Positions 21,158-34,055 are shown, counted from the first letter of the stretch. The stretch is DNA of 64,000 bases from Hyphodiscus hymeniophilus (GCA_016508695.1 VNKQ01000006.1:1302001-1366000), one strand, 5' to 3'. A program made the numbers and translations. The notes: generated from the letters alone by a model not told the origin.

Positions 21158-22067
21158 CTAGTACCCATCTGCGAGCATGTTAGCGCAGGTCTTGAGAGTT
21201 CTTGCGAGAGCTGGGAGTCTGAGAGCTGTGTCAAGAACCAGGAGACTTTTCATTCGTCGACTTGTTTTCAAGACAGCTCTCAGCCCCTCGGCTGTCGTCG
21301 AAAAGATAGCAATTCAGTATATGAGATGACCTTACCCTTGCCCCACTTGTTGTACTTTTCGTGCAATTCCTAGGACCCATATATTAGCTTTCTTCTATAC
21401 AGTCCTTTAGTAGTCCATTTCTTGCAGCCCTCCGTCCATCCATTCATCCATGTGTCCCTCCTCCGCCCATCCATTGCGTCTGGTATAATGGCTGAGTATG
21501 TCTTACCTTTGGCAGGTTGACGTTGGGCACAATGACGCTGTGTAGAGCGCTTGGCGCATCCTTGGGAGGGTTCTTTGGGTCTCCGCCTGGGTGGTATTGG
21601 TACCTGCCAGGTGAGTTAAAATGGCTCCCTCAGTAAAGAGGGGAATGTGTTACTTGAAGTGGTCTCTGGCCTCATCTCCCTTAGAGCTCTCAGTCTGCCA
21701 TGGCATACTGCCGTGTGCAACACTGACTTTCGCTTCGGAGGTAGCGGATGTGGGCTTGCGGCCTATATACAAGTCAATTGCGTTCGATTGAAGGGTGAGA
21801 TCGGATGTCTGATGTGGCGGGGAAAGATACCAAAGTAGAATCCTGCGAGACCGAAGGCTCCGGACATGACGCCCAAGAGAACCTGCAGTAATGACAGTAA
21901 GTTGAATGCCAATTGAGTATAGGGAGGTCGTAAAGAAGCTCGAGATGAGAGGTGGTTCGAAAACATACGTAGAGTTCGGGATCTCTTTTTGCGCCCTTGC
22001 TCAGGACATGGCCTTGTACGGTTTTGCCTGCTGCTTGGCCAGCTGCCTTAACTGCTTGTGCTGACAT
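21158..22067 (-). CDS. Small conserved single-span membrane protein
   Basis: Six phase-consistent exons (21969-22067, 21831-21882, 21654-21762, 21507-21603, 21336-21369 and 21158-21168) give 133 residues. All introns are GT-AG, 50-167 bp. The N-terminus is basic and Ala/Gly/Lys-rich. A single hydrophobic segment (VLLGVMSGAFGLAGFYFG) is followed directly by a basic RKPTSAT. The rest is hydrophilic: YQYHPGGDPKNPPKDAPSAL, VIVPNVNLPK and LHEKYNKWGKDGY. I recognise the pattern as a conserved ascomycete family of unknown function. The basic start and single span would suit a mitochondrial inner-membrane protein, which is inference. The last coding exon contributes only 11 nt. Confidence 0.78.
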
Positions 22068-23119
22068 TTTTGAGTGTTGGTGAGTAGATTACGTGGTGGT
22101 GAAGAGGTTCAAAAGCGAATGGGCTGACAATTGTGAAGCTCAGGACCAAACTTGGAGTGCATCATGTTTTGTTGCCTGATACGACTATCAGGCATCAACC
22201 TGGATTATCGGTACTATCAACATTTCAATTGAGTGAGGTTATTACGACTGACGGCAGGGAAATTTGCAAACTACCGATCATAGGCCTAAGAACTTTACGT
22301 ATTATGACACTCCGGGCAGACCTTTATTACGAGTCCCTGCTGTCATTTCCTGGCTTACAACCAAAACAGCACCGGCAACTGGATTTTGGCCAGTGAACCA
22401 AGCACCCATATTCAGTTCGTCCTTTACTGGTGCTTCATGTCCGGCACTTCGAGGGATAGGGCAGCGTTCTATGAAAAGTAAATACAAGAGGCCGATATCA
22501 AGCAGGCGTCTGTCGAGAATTCTCCTCTGTCCGACAATACCATTATATCGTATCTGACTGGTCTCCCCCTTATTAATGTCATTGCTTTTTCCTCAATGGA
22601 GCCCAATCTGCCTCCTTTATGCATCAATGATACAATCCTGCTGCCTGCATCATCCAGATCTTGCGGAACCACAGCCTGTCCCATCCTGTCATGTCCTAAT
22701 TTCTCGAAACCCAGCCATTCTGGCCCAAGTCCCAATTAAGACCGTGTGCCTGGGAAAGGACGAGCGGCGCTTGGGCCTCTGACGGATTTCCCCTGGAATC
22801 AAGAAGGAATCGACCTCTCTGTCTGCTAAATAATTCCAAACCCTGGGGAAGGCCTGGACAACACACTCTTTATCGACTAATTAATTCTCTTCTTTCTCTC
22901 CCTCTCTCTCTCTCTCGCGCTTCTTCTCATAAGACATCACTGTCCTTCGGCCCCTCACTCGCCCGGAGGCAATCTCCTGGACGATACGCTAAAAGCACAC
23001 GGCTTACTGTACAACATTTACAACAATTCCTCGACTGTTTTGCGAACCTTTGCAGGTCTAAGAGATGTTATGAGACAGTAGATATACGGAAGAGAAGGAC
23101 AACTTCTAGGAAAGCCGAA
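22068..23119. other. Divergent intergenic region upstream of ERF2
   Basis: About 1 kb between two divergent genes. It contains a CT-rich tract at 22887-22917, probably in the ERF2 leader or promoter. I see no gene. Confidence 0.55.
22887..22917 (+). repeat. CT-rich low-complexity tract
   Basis: Pyrimidine-only run with (CT)n phasing, about 200 bp upstream of the ERF2 ATG. Such tracts are common in fungal promoters near transcription starts. Confidence 0.85.
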
Positions 23120-25199
23120 ATGGCTTCTCGAGATGCTTCACCGAACCTGCAGCATCCAGAGGGCAGCCCAATTCCCAATCCTCAGGGTTCCCACTCCGAA
23201 GTGGACGACGCTGGGAGTATTCTCTCATCACGAATGACGGATATTGCTTCAGAAGATGGCAGAGATGATGCCGCCGGAACAACCACTCAGTCTGCTAGCC
23301 AACGACGAAGTGTACAGACTGCGACGGGCGATGCTTCGAGGCCCACCACTGGCGTCACTGGGGTGTCTTCTCAGCCAGGCGTATGGTCTCAGGCACCTCC
23401 TTCACGAAGAGGTTATGCCTCTCCGGGCTCGACTCAGCGGGGAAGCATATCTGCCAGTGTGAGTGGCTCAACTGTTGGGAGGCCTCAGAGCTCTAAGAGT
23501 AGAACTCATGTACCATCCCTGACCTCAAACGCCTTCTTTCGTCCGATGAGCTCCCAGCGACTTCAAGCACAACGAGGAGGATCTCGGCCACCTGCCATGG
23601 CCCAACAAGGTGCGAGTGAAGATGGGTCAGTGGAGGGCGGCACGAGTGTTCAAAGGCAGAGTCTAGTTTCGAACCAGACTACAAAGCCAGGACCTGCCAC
23701 ACAAGATGATGGCGATGGGCTACCACCACCTTCAAGAGGAACGGAGATGACAGAGCTGGAAACTGTTGGTAGAATCACGGCCAATACAAGCCCAACACAA
23801 GGTCACCATCCAACCGCAAGTATGTCAGATAGTGTACGACCTTTACAACGAAATACCGCGAATCCGAAAGGACTGAGTGTCAATATCGACAACAACTACA
23901 GAAATGGCGGGGGAGTCCCCACGCCTAAAAAGTCTCCTATCTCGTTTCGTTCCAGCTTCTTGTTACCAACTCGAGGAGATGCTAGATCGAATAGCCCAAA
24001 CCGGAGCAGAGAGGGTAGAGAGAAACTATCTTCGGTTGCTTCGTCTCCTGGTTTGACACCGGTCGATGCAGCGCCCAAAGAATCGAAACCTCAAAACCTC
24101 GGACGTAATCACCAATATTTTACCGGAAATACCTTATTCTTCTGGGGTGGTCGATTGCAAAATACTCGACACAGACCCATCAACCTTGCCACGGCACTTT
24201 TCGTGATAATCCCGTCAATTCTCTTTTTCGTCTTTTCAGCATCGTGGTTGTGGCATAATATCTCACCAGCTATCCCCATTGTGTTTGCCTATTTGTTCTA
24301 TATCTGCATGTCTTCTTTTATTCATGCTTCTGTTTCCGACCCTGGAGTAAGTTCCTTTTGCCCCATGCTGTGTAGTTCCAAGCTCACCCTCTTAGATCAT
24401 TCCACGAAACATACATCCCATGCCTCCTGCAGACGAAAACGAAGACCCTCTCCGCCTCGCACCCCCAATGAATGATTGGACGATGATCAAGTCAGCCACG
24501 TCGGCAACGGCGGCGATGGAAGTACCTACGAAGTATTGCAAAACGTGCAACATCTGGCGACCACCACGAGGTCACCACTGCCGAATCTGTGATAACTGTA
24601 TTGAGACCCAAGATCACCACTGCGTTTGGCTAAACAACTGTGTTGGGCGACGAAACTACCGGTATTTCTTCACATTCGTTACCACTACCACGATGCTAGG
24701 CCTGTACCTCCTAGGAGCAAGTCTCGCTCATGTACTTGTCTACATGAACCAACAGCACATCTCTTTCGGCGCTTCTATCTCTCACTTCCGTGTACCGTTC
24801 GCTATGGTCATCTATGGTCTTCTCGGCACACCATATCCAGCTGCATTGATGGTTTATCATCTATTCCTGATGGGACGCGGCGAGACCACAAGAGAATACC
24901 TCAACTCTCACAAGTTCCTTAAGAAGGACCGGCACAGACCATTTACCCAAGGCAACATCTTCAAAAACTTCCTCGTGGTTCTCTGCAGACCCCGGCCCCC
25001 AACGTATTTGAACTTCAAAAGGAAGTACGAGGACGGCGATCAACGATTCGGCGAGCGGAAAGGAAAACGTACAGCCCCTTTGAAAGAGGAAGTGCAGGGT
25101 CGTGGTGTTGCAATGGAGATGCAGAACGTGACTCAAAGTGGAAGTGGATTTCAAGGCCCATCCACATTAAGAGCTGCTGAAGCAGGGGCTTCAGCTTGA
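23120..25199 (+). CDS. ERF2: Palmitoyltransferase ERF2 (DHHC family)
   Basis: Protein S-acyltransferase of the ER/Golgi; in yeast Erf2 works with Erf4 on Ras. Exons 23120-24346 and 24396-25199 (49-bp intron, GTAAGT...TTAG) give 676 residues. The first 330 residues are a long Ser/Pro/Gln-rich, probably disordered extension. HQYFTGNTLFFWGGR and the first two spans follow (about 350-400), then a DPG motif at the end of exon 1. The cysteine-rich domain has KYCKTCNIWRPPRGHHC and DHHC at 482-485 (HHCVWLNNCVGRRNYRYF). Two further spans and a TTxE-like RGETTREYLN lie downstream. A hydrophilic tail closes the protein. Domain order and the DPG/DHHC/TTxE set are as in Erf2. Confidence 0.93.
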
Positions 25200-28004
25200 T
25201 TATATTCTTCAGCGACTTGTTCTCTTATCTTGTTTCTGCTGGTGCGTTTTAGCGTTTATTGTATTTTGTCATGGCTACTCGACTGTTGGATAGTAAGTAC
25301 TGCTTAATGTTTTATCTATGCCCTGCCCTGAGACTGGGCTTTTTGGGTATCATAGGAGGAGAGAGGAAAATGGGTTGGGCGACAGAGGCATGTATTTTAG
25401 TGGGAGGTTGTGACAGATACCCGATCCTTTTTGTTGTACGGAATCATTGGCTCAAAACAGCTGCTTCTTCCACATTTCCTGAGCCCTTGAGTTTCTGTTT
25501 GCCTTTTTCGACTCACTTCGAGAATGTGTCCAGATTCAAGTTCTTACCAGCCTCGACAAAAGCTTTAGGCCTCCAGACTTAAGACGCAGTGCCTCACGAC
25601 ATCGTTCGTTCTTTTAAAATTTGGTAAATTGCTAGCAACTTGCTCACGTTGTGCAAAGAGCTTAGGCCAGAGCCGGTCATCGAAAGTCTTTTCAAATCGC
25701 TCAGGACGGTCCTTGCCTTTGAGCTGTCTATACGAATCAATACTGACCAGGTCCTTGAAATTCGTTTCGCAGCTAACAATCTCATGCTGTTAATACAGCT
25801 CTCTACCTACCAGCCTATATCTCTTGCCTCTCGCCTCTCAAGCCTCAACTTGGGCACTATTAAAAGGTCTGGAAGTTATTGACACGATTTAATCCCTCCA
25901 TTCTCTAAATTTCTTCTGTCATTTCTCATTGTGTTGGTTGATATAACCAACTTCTGCACCTCTAACGGTTTCTCTTCTCATGTACACAAACTACAAGCGG
26001 CGATAGGCTGGATGATATGGGAGTGGCCACACTCTCGTAGAAGCTGACGACTTGCTTGACTCTAGTACCTGCAGGAGGCTTGATGAACTCCAGCATCCAG
26101 AAATGCTGCGAACCAAGCAGGGGAAGTGCGATACCATTGTTAGGCGCTGGTCTCCAAGTTACATGTCGAGGAGCAAATTTAGTGCCTCCAGGATTGCGAT
26201 CGTAGGAAAGTGTGTGGACTGAGCTGAATTTTCAACGTCGCGGCTGGGCAACAAAGAGGAAAAGGTCCAAGAAATAAACACTGGATGATCTAATGGAAGA
26301 AGACTACGACAAGATAGACAGCAGCCAGATGTAAGGTTCAATTTGACGCCTGACTAGAGGTCTCACAATGGAAGCACTAGCACCTAGCGAAGATGTGTTC
26401 GTCGGATTGTTCACCAAAGGCCAAAACGAATTGGAATATCAAACTGTGCAGCTCCAGGTTACTCAGTTTCAAGAGAGCAAAGTTCGAGACTTACAATAGA
26501 TAATCAAAGCTTAGAGGTAGAACAGTAGAGGCCTGCAGTGCGTACTCAATGAAAACTCCATGTCCTCCCGGTTCGTGCCAACACCTCGAAATTGCTACGC
26601 CTCGAGGTATTTTTTGAGATATAAAGATAGCGCTTGATGGTGAAATGCCGTTGAAGTATTATGGAGTGGTCAATCGCTACGAATTTATCTACATGAGCTT
26701 TATCGAAATCGCCACAACGCTGTGCCGGGAATGATCAGTTTTTACTGACACAAGGTAGAACGGATACCGTCTATCAGACTATTTGTACAGGTAGCTAGTA
26801 TCCGAGGTAGAAGGATCACAGTGCAAAGCCCCGAGACCATGTAGCGATATCTCCCTTGAAATTAATGAGCAATTGATGCTCATAATTTCGAAAAAGCACT
26901 TCTCACTACCCTAGTACTCGATTACACATATTTATTCAGTCGTTATTTCAGAGGTTTTAACTCGAAGTCTCAGGATTGGCAATTCTGTGGCAATCATTCA
27001 TCCTGGATATGGAATACTTTTGAAGTGTTTGGACCCTCGAGCTCGCTTCCAGAAGAATGCATTGCTTGAAACCATGACAACGTATGCGGTCCACTGTTAA
27101 CCTTGAATGTACAAAATATTCTCTAATAAATTCAATACAGGAAGTTCTGGGCTTGATAAAATGTCTTTTCTGCTAGAACTTTTCTTTCAGCAAGCCCCGA
27201 GAGCTACTAAATGGCTGGATCTATGCTTCCCCCTAGTCTGTCATCCCATTCTTGCTGCCTCTTCTCCTTATCGCGCCCTGCAAAAGCCACTCTGCAAACT
27301 CCGATTTTTATACTTAGAAAGCAAGGTGGATTTTGCAATTCCATGTAGAGGATAAGACGGTTCTTGTGAAAAGATTGGACGCTCAAGAACTACTAAAGTA
27401 TGTGGGTAGGATGATTCATTGTGATAGGTAATCTATGAAGCAGAAGGGGAACATAGGTACAGTAAGTAGGCTAAGTCAGCTTACTGGTCCAATTTTACTA
27501 CATGGGCGTCAAATATGATTGCCTTCTCCGTCGATGAGATCGATGAAGGGACCAACAAGGCCAAAGGGGAAAGGACCCTCGGAATGGGTCCTGCTTCATA
27601 GAAACTTTAGTGTGAAGGAAGTGAATGAATAGAGAATCATAGACTAGATTGAGAATCTGACTTCGCTGAAACATGCAGAAGTCTTGTGTTGGGCTTTGGA
27701 ACGAGGTCCCTTATTAGTTTGGACTAAGCATTGGAATTGGTTGGCGCCATCTCATTCGTGGGGCAGAGCCCCAGCCTCCTCATAATCCAAACAACCAAGC
27801 TTCCTCACCACATCAATACACACCTTCATAACGACGACAATACTTTGCTCTTCAATTGTCTTGAAGCTGTTGTGTACTCGTGTCACCACTTATTGAGCAC
27901 TTGTACCTGCGGTTTCATTCGTTTCAGTTGCTCTCTCTCTACCTACTCTCGCGTCTGATCTCACTTCCGTACACAACGCGACATTCCCCAAAAGATCACA
28001 AGTC
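25200..28004. other. 2.8-kb gene-free region
   Basis: No open frame here looks coding and no transposon domain or terminal repeat is visible. The part from about 26.5 to 27.5 kb is AT-richer than flanking genes. It may be regulatory DNA or the remains of mutated repeats; nothing seen decides. Confidence 0.45.
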
Positions 28005-30432
28005 ATGTTTTCCACTCTACTTGATAGATTAGGTGCTTCACCTGGGACTGCAAGCCGACTTGATGCTACGCGCGTTTCATCCTCCGAATCAATTCATAGC
28101 TCCATCACCGTCGACGCTTCAAACGCGCCCTCTTCCTCCTCTACACCTCCGACAAGCATTGGTGACAGCGCAAGCGTGTCATCTGACTCTACGAAGCTTG
28201 CAAAGACACATTCAGCTTCAGCAAAAGAGCCTACTGTTCGTAGCAGCAGACCACGCGCCAGCGTTGCTACTTATAACGTTAAGGTGCTTAGCGGCACAGC
28301 TATACACGCACCGAGAAAATATTGTAAAGACAAGGGACTGGCAGATGAAGCGCGTCGCCGCACGATTTCGGGCGATACCTTGATCGGAGCTCTAGACTCT
28401 GGAAATTCGTCCAGTGTGACTGTGCATAAGGATGCACAAAGACTGGTTAGTGCTGGGATTGATGCACTAGATCTACAATGGTCTATCAAGAAGCTGCCCA
28501 AATCCAGGAGTCAAATCGGGCTTGGCGGTAGTCCTAGAAAGAGTCCCAAGAAGGGAAAGCCAGTAGAACACAAATCGCGGCGCTCCATAAAGGTCGAAAG
28601 TCTCACCAAGACATTCTCTACGTTGGGAAAGAGAGGCCGGGATACGTTCGAAGATGGCCTGAAGAAGGTGAGCAGAGAAATTCGAAAACTGGCCGACACC
28701 AAAGAATTTGCCCACATCGACACCGAACCTGTTATACATGAAGTGTGGAGTAAGGGAAAGCTCGTCGTCCAAGAGCCGGTGCGAAAGAAGAAGAAGGTCG
28801 AAGAGGTCGCCGTCGAGAAACCGGAACTAGAGAAACTCCCAGTAGAGAAGAAGGAAGCTGCCCGAAAGCAGAAGGTATGGTTGAATAAGGGACTCTATGC
28901 TGGTCAAGTCCCTCAGGATTGGTTCTCTAATTATACAGAGAAAGAGAAGGAAACAATGCCAGACATGACCACCTTCAAGGCTAATGACTTTATGCCTTTG
29001 CCAATGTGGCATGGCCAACGTTTACTACATGTTGGAAGACATTTCAAGTTGCCGTTCGACATCTGCTCTCCACTTCCCCCAGGACAACCAAAGCCGGACG
29101 AGTGGCGGAAGACCTCCAGCAGTAAGTTTCAAATACTTCAAAATACAACTAGTGCTAACCATGTTTAGATCGCTTCATTGGCGAAGCCGCTGCACGGTGG
29201 AAGCAGTCAACTCTCTTTGAAAGCTTCTCCTCGAAATGTGTTTGTTCACCAGAGGACGGCTGCGATGTGGATTGTCAAAATAGGATCATGCTCTATGAGT
29301 GTGATGACACCAATTGCGGAGCAGGTCGTGGACGTTGCACGAATCGCGCTTTTGCAGATCTCCAAGAACGTCGCAAGGGTGGCGGGAAATACAGAATTGG
29401 TGTAGAAGTGATCAAAACTGCCGACCGAGGTTATGGTGTACGAAGCAATCGATGCTTTGAACCCAACCAGATCATTGTTGAGTACACTGGTGAGATTATA
29501 ACTGAAGATGAGTGTGATCGTCGCATGAATGAAGACTACAAAGACAACGAGGTAAGCTACAAAAGAGTGTTGACTCAGAACTTAGTTAATCCGGTGTTCA
29601 GTGCTATTATCTGATGTCTTTTGATCAGAACATGATCATCGACGCTACTAAAGGTAGCATTGCACGATTTGTCAACCATTCTTGCAGACCCAATTGCAAG
29701 ATGGTCAAGTGGATCGTTGGTGGCAAGCCGCGAATGGCACTCTTTGCAGGTGACGGACCTATCACGACAGGCGACGAGTTGACCTACGACTACAACTTTG
29801 ATCCTTTCTCAGCCAAGAATGTCCAAGAATGCCGATGTGGTAGTGACAATTGCCGTGGTGTTCTTGGTCCTAGACCAAAGGATGCAAAGATTGTGAAGGA
29901 CAGCATCAAGGAGGCAGTGAAGGCAGGAGTCAAGGCTGGAAAGAGAAAGTTGAAGGAGTTGTTGGGTGATGATGAAGAGGACGATGAGGATGAAGAAGAT
30001 TCCCGAAGCCCGAAGAAGAGGAAGATAAAGGAAGCTAAGGGTATGAAGGGGTCAGCGTCAGCCGCAAGCATGCTAGCAGTGAAGGGCGCTGCGAAAACGA
30101 TCAAGAAGAGCATCTCAACTCAACTATTGAATGCGAGACAGGCGATCGGTTCTAGACGTGGAGATCCGGTGATCAAGAAGACCGCCGGGGCCAAGCTGCT
30201 CAAAACTTACAGCAAGGGTCAAAGCAAGCTTTCATCGAGGAACTCAAGCTTGACAATTGTTGGCGGAGACAGCAGCCCTGAAAGCGTGGGAAGAAAGAGA
30301 ACTGGGGGACCCAGAAAGAGCATTGCGAAGAAAGTTGTAAGAAGCGTGAAAGGAGAACGGCCAGGCTTGGAAACTCGGGCTTCGAGCAGCGAAGGAACGA
30401 TCAGAGTCATCAGCGTTGCAGAAGGATTTTAA
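28005..30432 (+). CDS. ASH1: SET-domain histone methyltransferase, ASH1 type (H3K36)
   Basis: Chromatin enzyme of the AWS-SET-postSET class. Exons 28005-29121, 29169-29551 and 29602-30432 give 776 residues; joins are GT-AG and in phase. The N-terminal 330 residues are basic and low in complexity. The segment KVWLNKGLYAGQ precedes the catalytic core, as in fungal ASH1. The AWS zinc-binding cysteines run from about 396 (CVCSPEDGCDVDCQNR). SET motifs are GYGVRSN, the cofactor-binding RFVNHSCRPNC (about 523-533) and TYDYNFDP (561-568). Post-SET is CRCGSDNCRG from 577. A long Lys/Ser-rich tail follows. There is no SRI or WW domain, which argues against Set2 and for the second fungal H3K36 methyltransferase, ASH1 (KMT2H-like). 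Confidence 0.9.
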
Positions 30433-31179
30433 GGAGCCGGTTTACGCATGGATCGCTGGCCTTGGAATGTATTTGATTCTGGGTTTGTTGGAATTATTGG
30501 GATTAGGGACATCGTCTTCTTCAGGAAAGGCTCTTCAACCGAGTCCTACGTTTGTATGACTATCTTCGATGCTCTCACTGGGCGTTGTGTACGGAAGATG
30601 GCGTATTGATCATGCGTTTGATTTCATCTGAAGGACATTGAAGGCAAGGATTTGCAAACTGAGTTTGTGCCGCAAAAACTAAAGCGACCAATTACTTTCT
30701 AGGTAGATAGCTAGGAATAATACGCAGATTCTTTCGTGCAATAAGGAAGGAATTCAACGTTGAGGCAGTCTTCGTAGCAGATCCGCAACCGACTGACATG
30801 GTTCGATGCTGTAAGCAATGTGAACGCGTAAACAATGGAACTCAATCTGGCGATTTTGTTGTACAGTACCACGGTATATATCCGTATCCCGAGTAAACAA
30901 TCCGCCACCCCTAACCCCTTTCGCTAGTGTGGTGCGGAGCTGGTCCCGCATCCTTGGCATTTTCTTGGGAAATCTGGACCGAAATCTGCAGCTTTCAGGC
31001 GCGTCACTGACTCGATACCATTCAAGCTCAAATTCTAAAAGACTCACGCATGACACCAGCAGTATCTTTTCACCACTAATTTTCCCATATCATGATATGA
31101 AACTCACATCAACTACTATCTCCAGCCTCTTCGTTACTTTAGAAAACTTTGGCCCTCCTAAAGGAAGGACAGTTCCCTC
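30433..31179. other. Intergenic, ASH1 to RIM2
   Basis: Tandem-gene spacer with the ASH1 3' end and the RIM2 promoter. I see no gene. Confidence 0.5.
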
Positions 31180-32427
31180 ATGAATACCAAACCTACCTCT
31201 TCGCCAGCAGATTCACAAAGACATCAGATCAATCCAACACAGCTCCTCAAAACGCAAGAAACCGCCGAGCTGAGTCCTGCACAATCTCGATATGCAAATA
31301 CGATAGCAAAGCCTGCGCCTGTGGCAAAGTCATGGGCGCATTTTGTTGCAGGAGGGCAAGTTTTCTGTCACTCTGCATCGCTCAAGACACTAGCTAATAT
31401 TCACCTTAAAGCATTGGAGGTATGACCGCAGCAGCTCTGACGGCTCCACTTGATGTCCTCAAGACTCGTCTACAATCCGACTTCTATCAAGCTCAACTAG
31501 CCCAGGCCCGACTTGCAAAAGGCATATCTCCCCATGCCCACCTCTCCCCCTTTCGCAGTGGCATTCTGCATTTCCGAGAGACTTTCCAAATACTTGGTTC
31601 AGTCCATAGACTGGAAGGCTGGAGGGCCTTGTTTAAGGGCCTGGGTCCGAATCTAGTTGGGATAGTACCTGCTCGATCAATAAATTTCTTCGTGGTAGGG
31701 AATGGGAAGCGGATAATTGCAGACTATGGAAATAATGGAAAGGAATCCGCTTGGGTGGTCCTATGTGCGGCAGCTATGGCGGGAATTGTTACCTCGACTG
31801 CTACAAATCCTATCTGGTTGATTAAGACAAGACTGCAGCTGGATAAAAATGTCGTGGACAAAACAGGTGGCGTGGCAAAGAGAAGGTACAAGAATTCTTT
31901 GGATTGTGTAAAACAAGTGGTACGGCAGGAGGGGATAAGAGGTTTATACAAAGGGATGACTGCAAGCTATTTGGGTGTTGGAGAAAGTACACTGCAATGG
32001 GTGTTGTATGAAGAGATGAAAAAGTCTTTGGCGAGGAGAGAGGAACGAATCCTGCTCAGTGGTAGACCGAAGAGCGTTTGGGACAATACTGTGGACTGGA
32101 CCGGAAATGTGTTGGCTGCTGGGAGCGCGAAGCTTGTTGCAGCTATACCGACCTATCCACACGAGGTGAGTTCTTACGAGCTCTTTGCTCTGCGCCTTAC
32201 TGACTAATTTCTAGGTTGTTCGCACCCGTCTACGTCAAGCCCCTACAGAAAATGGCCAACCGAAGTACACCGGCCTCATCCAATGCTTCAAAGTCATCTG
32301 GAAGCAAGAGGGAATGGTTGGCTTGTACGGAGGACTGACGCCTCATCTTTTACGGACTGTTCCCAGCGCAGCCATCATGTTTGGCATGTACGAGGGGATT
32401 TTGAAATTACTCAATGCTCCGCGCTAG
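31180..32427 (+). CDS. RIM2: Mitochondrial pyrimidine-nucleotide carrier (Rim2/SLC25A33-36 type)
   Basis: Inner-membrane carrier; the Rim2 family exchanges pyrimidine nucleotides and supports mitochondrial DNA maintenance. Exons 31180-31355, 31412-32165 and 32215-32427 give 380 residues. The three repeats carry the carrier signatures PLDVLKTR, PIWLIKTR and PHEVVRTR. NPIWLIKTRLQLDK is a strong Rim2-type marker. Other carrier landmarks are WRALFKGLGPNLVG, GLYKGMTASYLGVGEST and GLTPHLLRTVPSAAIMF. The N-terminal 50 residues are hydrophilic. Intron 1 (56 bp) starts GCAAGT, not GT. The join AGG|GCAAGT ... TTAAAG|C restores the conserved FVAGGIGGM, and no GT donor nearby does. Intron 2 is a normal GTGAGT...CTAG. 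Confidence 0.93.
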
Positions 32428-33014
32428 GTATGCGTCGGGCGTGTTTATTGTATGATATCTGGGAAGCTTCGGCGTTTGTACAAAAGCATCCTTCGCTGTT
32501 TGTTAAGACTTCGACACCACTCCCAGGGCAAATGTAAAATACATGTCATGATAAGCTGGCAGGAAGGCGTCAAGGAGGTGCGGCGATCTAGACCCACATG
32601 ATCTATTAGATAGCCTTGGCCGCTACATAATGAATCTCGACTTTGATACCCTTGAAGAAAGCGTCCAAGCAGAATTGCGAATCTTGAAAGTTCGTCATGT
32701 TCTTCTCATACTACGTAATCTACGACAGCTAGTCACATGCATGCAACAAGGACCGCTGCACTTTTTAACAGAAGGCAAAGGAGCTAAAAGAAAAAGCAAG
32801 GAAGAACCAAGGCTTCATGAATCCTAGAGAACGCCGGTGATATAAGCCCATTATGCCGAAACCTAGACCACAAGAAGGAAGCCCTCCCCCGTAAACTCAA
32901 ACCGTATGTGATCTGTGTAATAAAGAAAGGTCATGCTGGGTCATGCTCAACGTAGTCGGTCGTCGTTTTTGGAGCTTTCGTGGTTGTTGACCGAGTTTGT
33001 TGGATAGTGGGCTT
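32428..33014. other. Intergenic, RIM2 to SNX3 (convergent)
   Basis: Spacer between convergent stop codons. I see no gene. Confidence 0.55.
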
Positions 33015-33670
33015 CACCAAGCATTACGGTCCCAATTGGGATCTGGTGTAAGACTCGTCAGTATGTTTCAATCAAAAAGCAGCCGTCTTCCAAATCCCAA
33101 TCTAGCAAGAGCTTCTTGTTATCCATGACATTCCACGCCAGCTCCAACTACCGCGTGCGAAGACAAAAGAAACACCCAGCCTACCCTGTACAAAACCAGC
33201 CAAAACCTTACTACCAGTCTGCAAAAGCGGATGGCCAACAACAATCTGCATGAACCTCTGCAAGCCCTCCCTCCTATGCTCAATCACATCATCACTGAAG
33301 CGATTCGTGAAGACCTTTCCAGGCAAAGGTGGGATCGTAACACGAGCGCTCTCCCTCTCAAGAATGTCGCGGAAGTACTCGAAGTCTGAGTATCGTCTGC
33401 GCACACTACTGTGACGGAGCTTGAAGGCGGGTATATTGGTGCGGCATACGATCTCGTAGTCTGTGTACATATTACGGCCCATTCCGTGGGTGCGGGGGTT
33501 TCTAACCTGAGGACTATTAGCTGTTGTACCAGATCTGGGCGTGAGGCACAGAGAAGTGGATCTGCGGAGAGGTTTGAGGTTTGTTAGCTTACTTCTATCT
33601 CCAAGAAGTTCTCTGGTGGGCCATATATCTCCTCGAAGCTCTGCTGGCGCGAGTCTGGCATGGCCTGCAT
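33015..33670 (-). CDS. SNX3: Sorting nexin-3 (Grd19)
   Basis: Phosphoinositide-binding PX protein of the retromer pathway, recycling cargo from endosomes to the Golgi. Exons 33593-33670, 33185-33506 and 33015-33043 give 142 residues, almost entirely a PX domain and the length expected for filamentous fungi. Landmarks are PPENFLEIEVRNPRTHG, the PtdIns3P-binding region VRRRYSDFEYFRDIL, the loop TIPPLPGK, and RREGLQRFMQIVVGHPLLQ. The final 9-residue exon gives DPNWDRNAW, the usual end. Introns are GT-AG (86 and 141 bp). The gene is divergent from the tetraspanin, 385 bp between starts. Confidence 0.93.
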
Positions 33671-34055
33671 GATTGCGACTAGTGGGCGCACGCCTCCTCG
33701 AAAAGGTTTTATCTGACTTCAGCTGTTGAGAAGCAACTCTGAGAAAACTTGAAGAGACCTCCGTGCGCTGGTTCGTATGGTCGTGTGCTTGTGAGGTGGT
33801 CGGCTTAGAGGGGCTGGCTTCAGGAAGAGCTTCGAACTTTCGGAACTGAGCGATTCACGTGATCTCAAATACCCCGCTTGCTTCCTTGAGATTTCTATGA
33901 CCGTGTTGGTGTAACGACGCTGCTGTTTAGTCTTCGTTCCCTTATCTTCCATCGACAGCTAAGTATCATTCATCTGAAGCATCGTGTCTTCTCCTCATCA
34001 ACGCTGCGATACTCTCTCTCCATTCTCATTTCACTGAATATTGCAAATCCTCGAT
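33671..34055. promoter_or_regulatory. Divergent promoter region, SNX3 and tetraspanin
   Basis: The 385 bp between two head-to-head start codons must carry both promoters and leaders. I see no specific motif. Confidence 0.45.
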
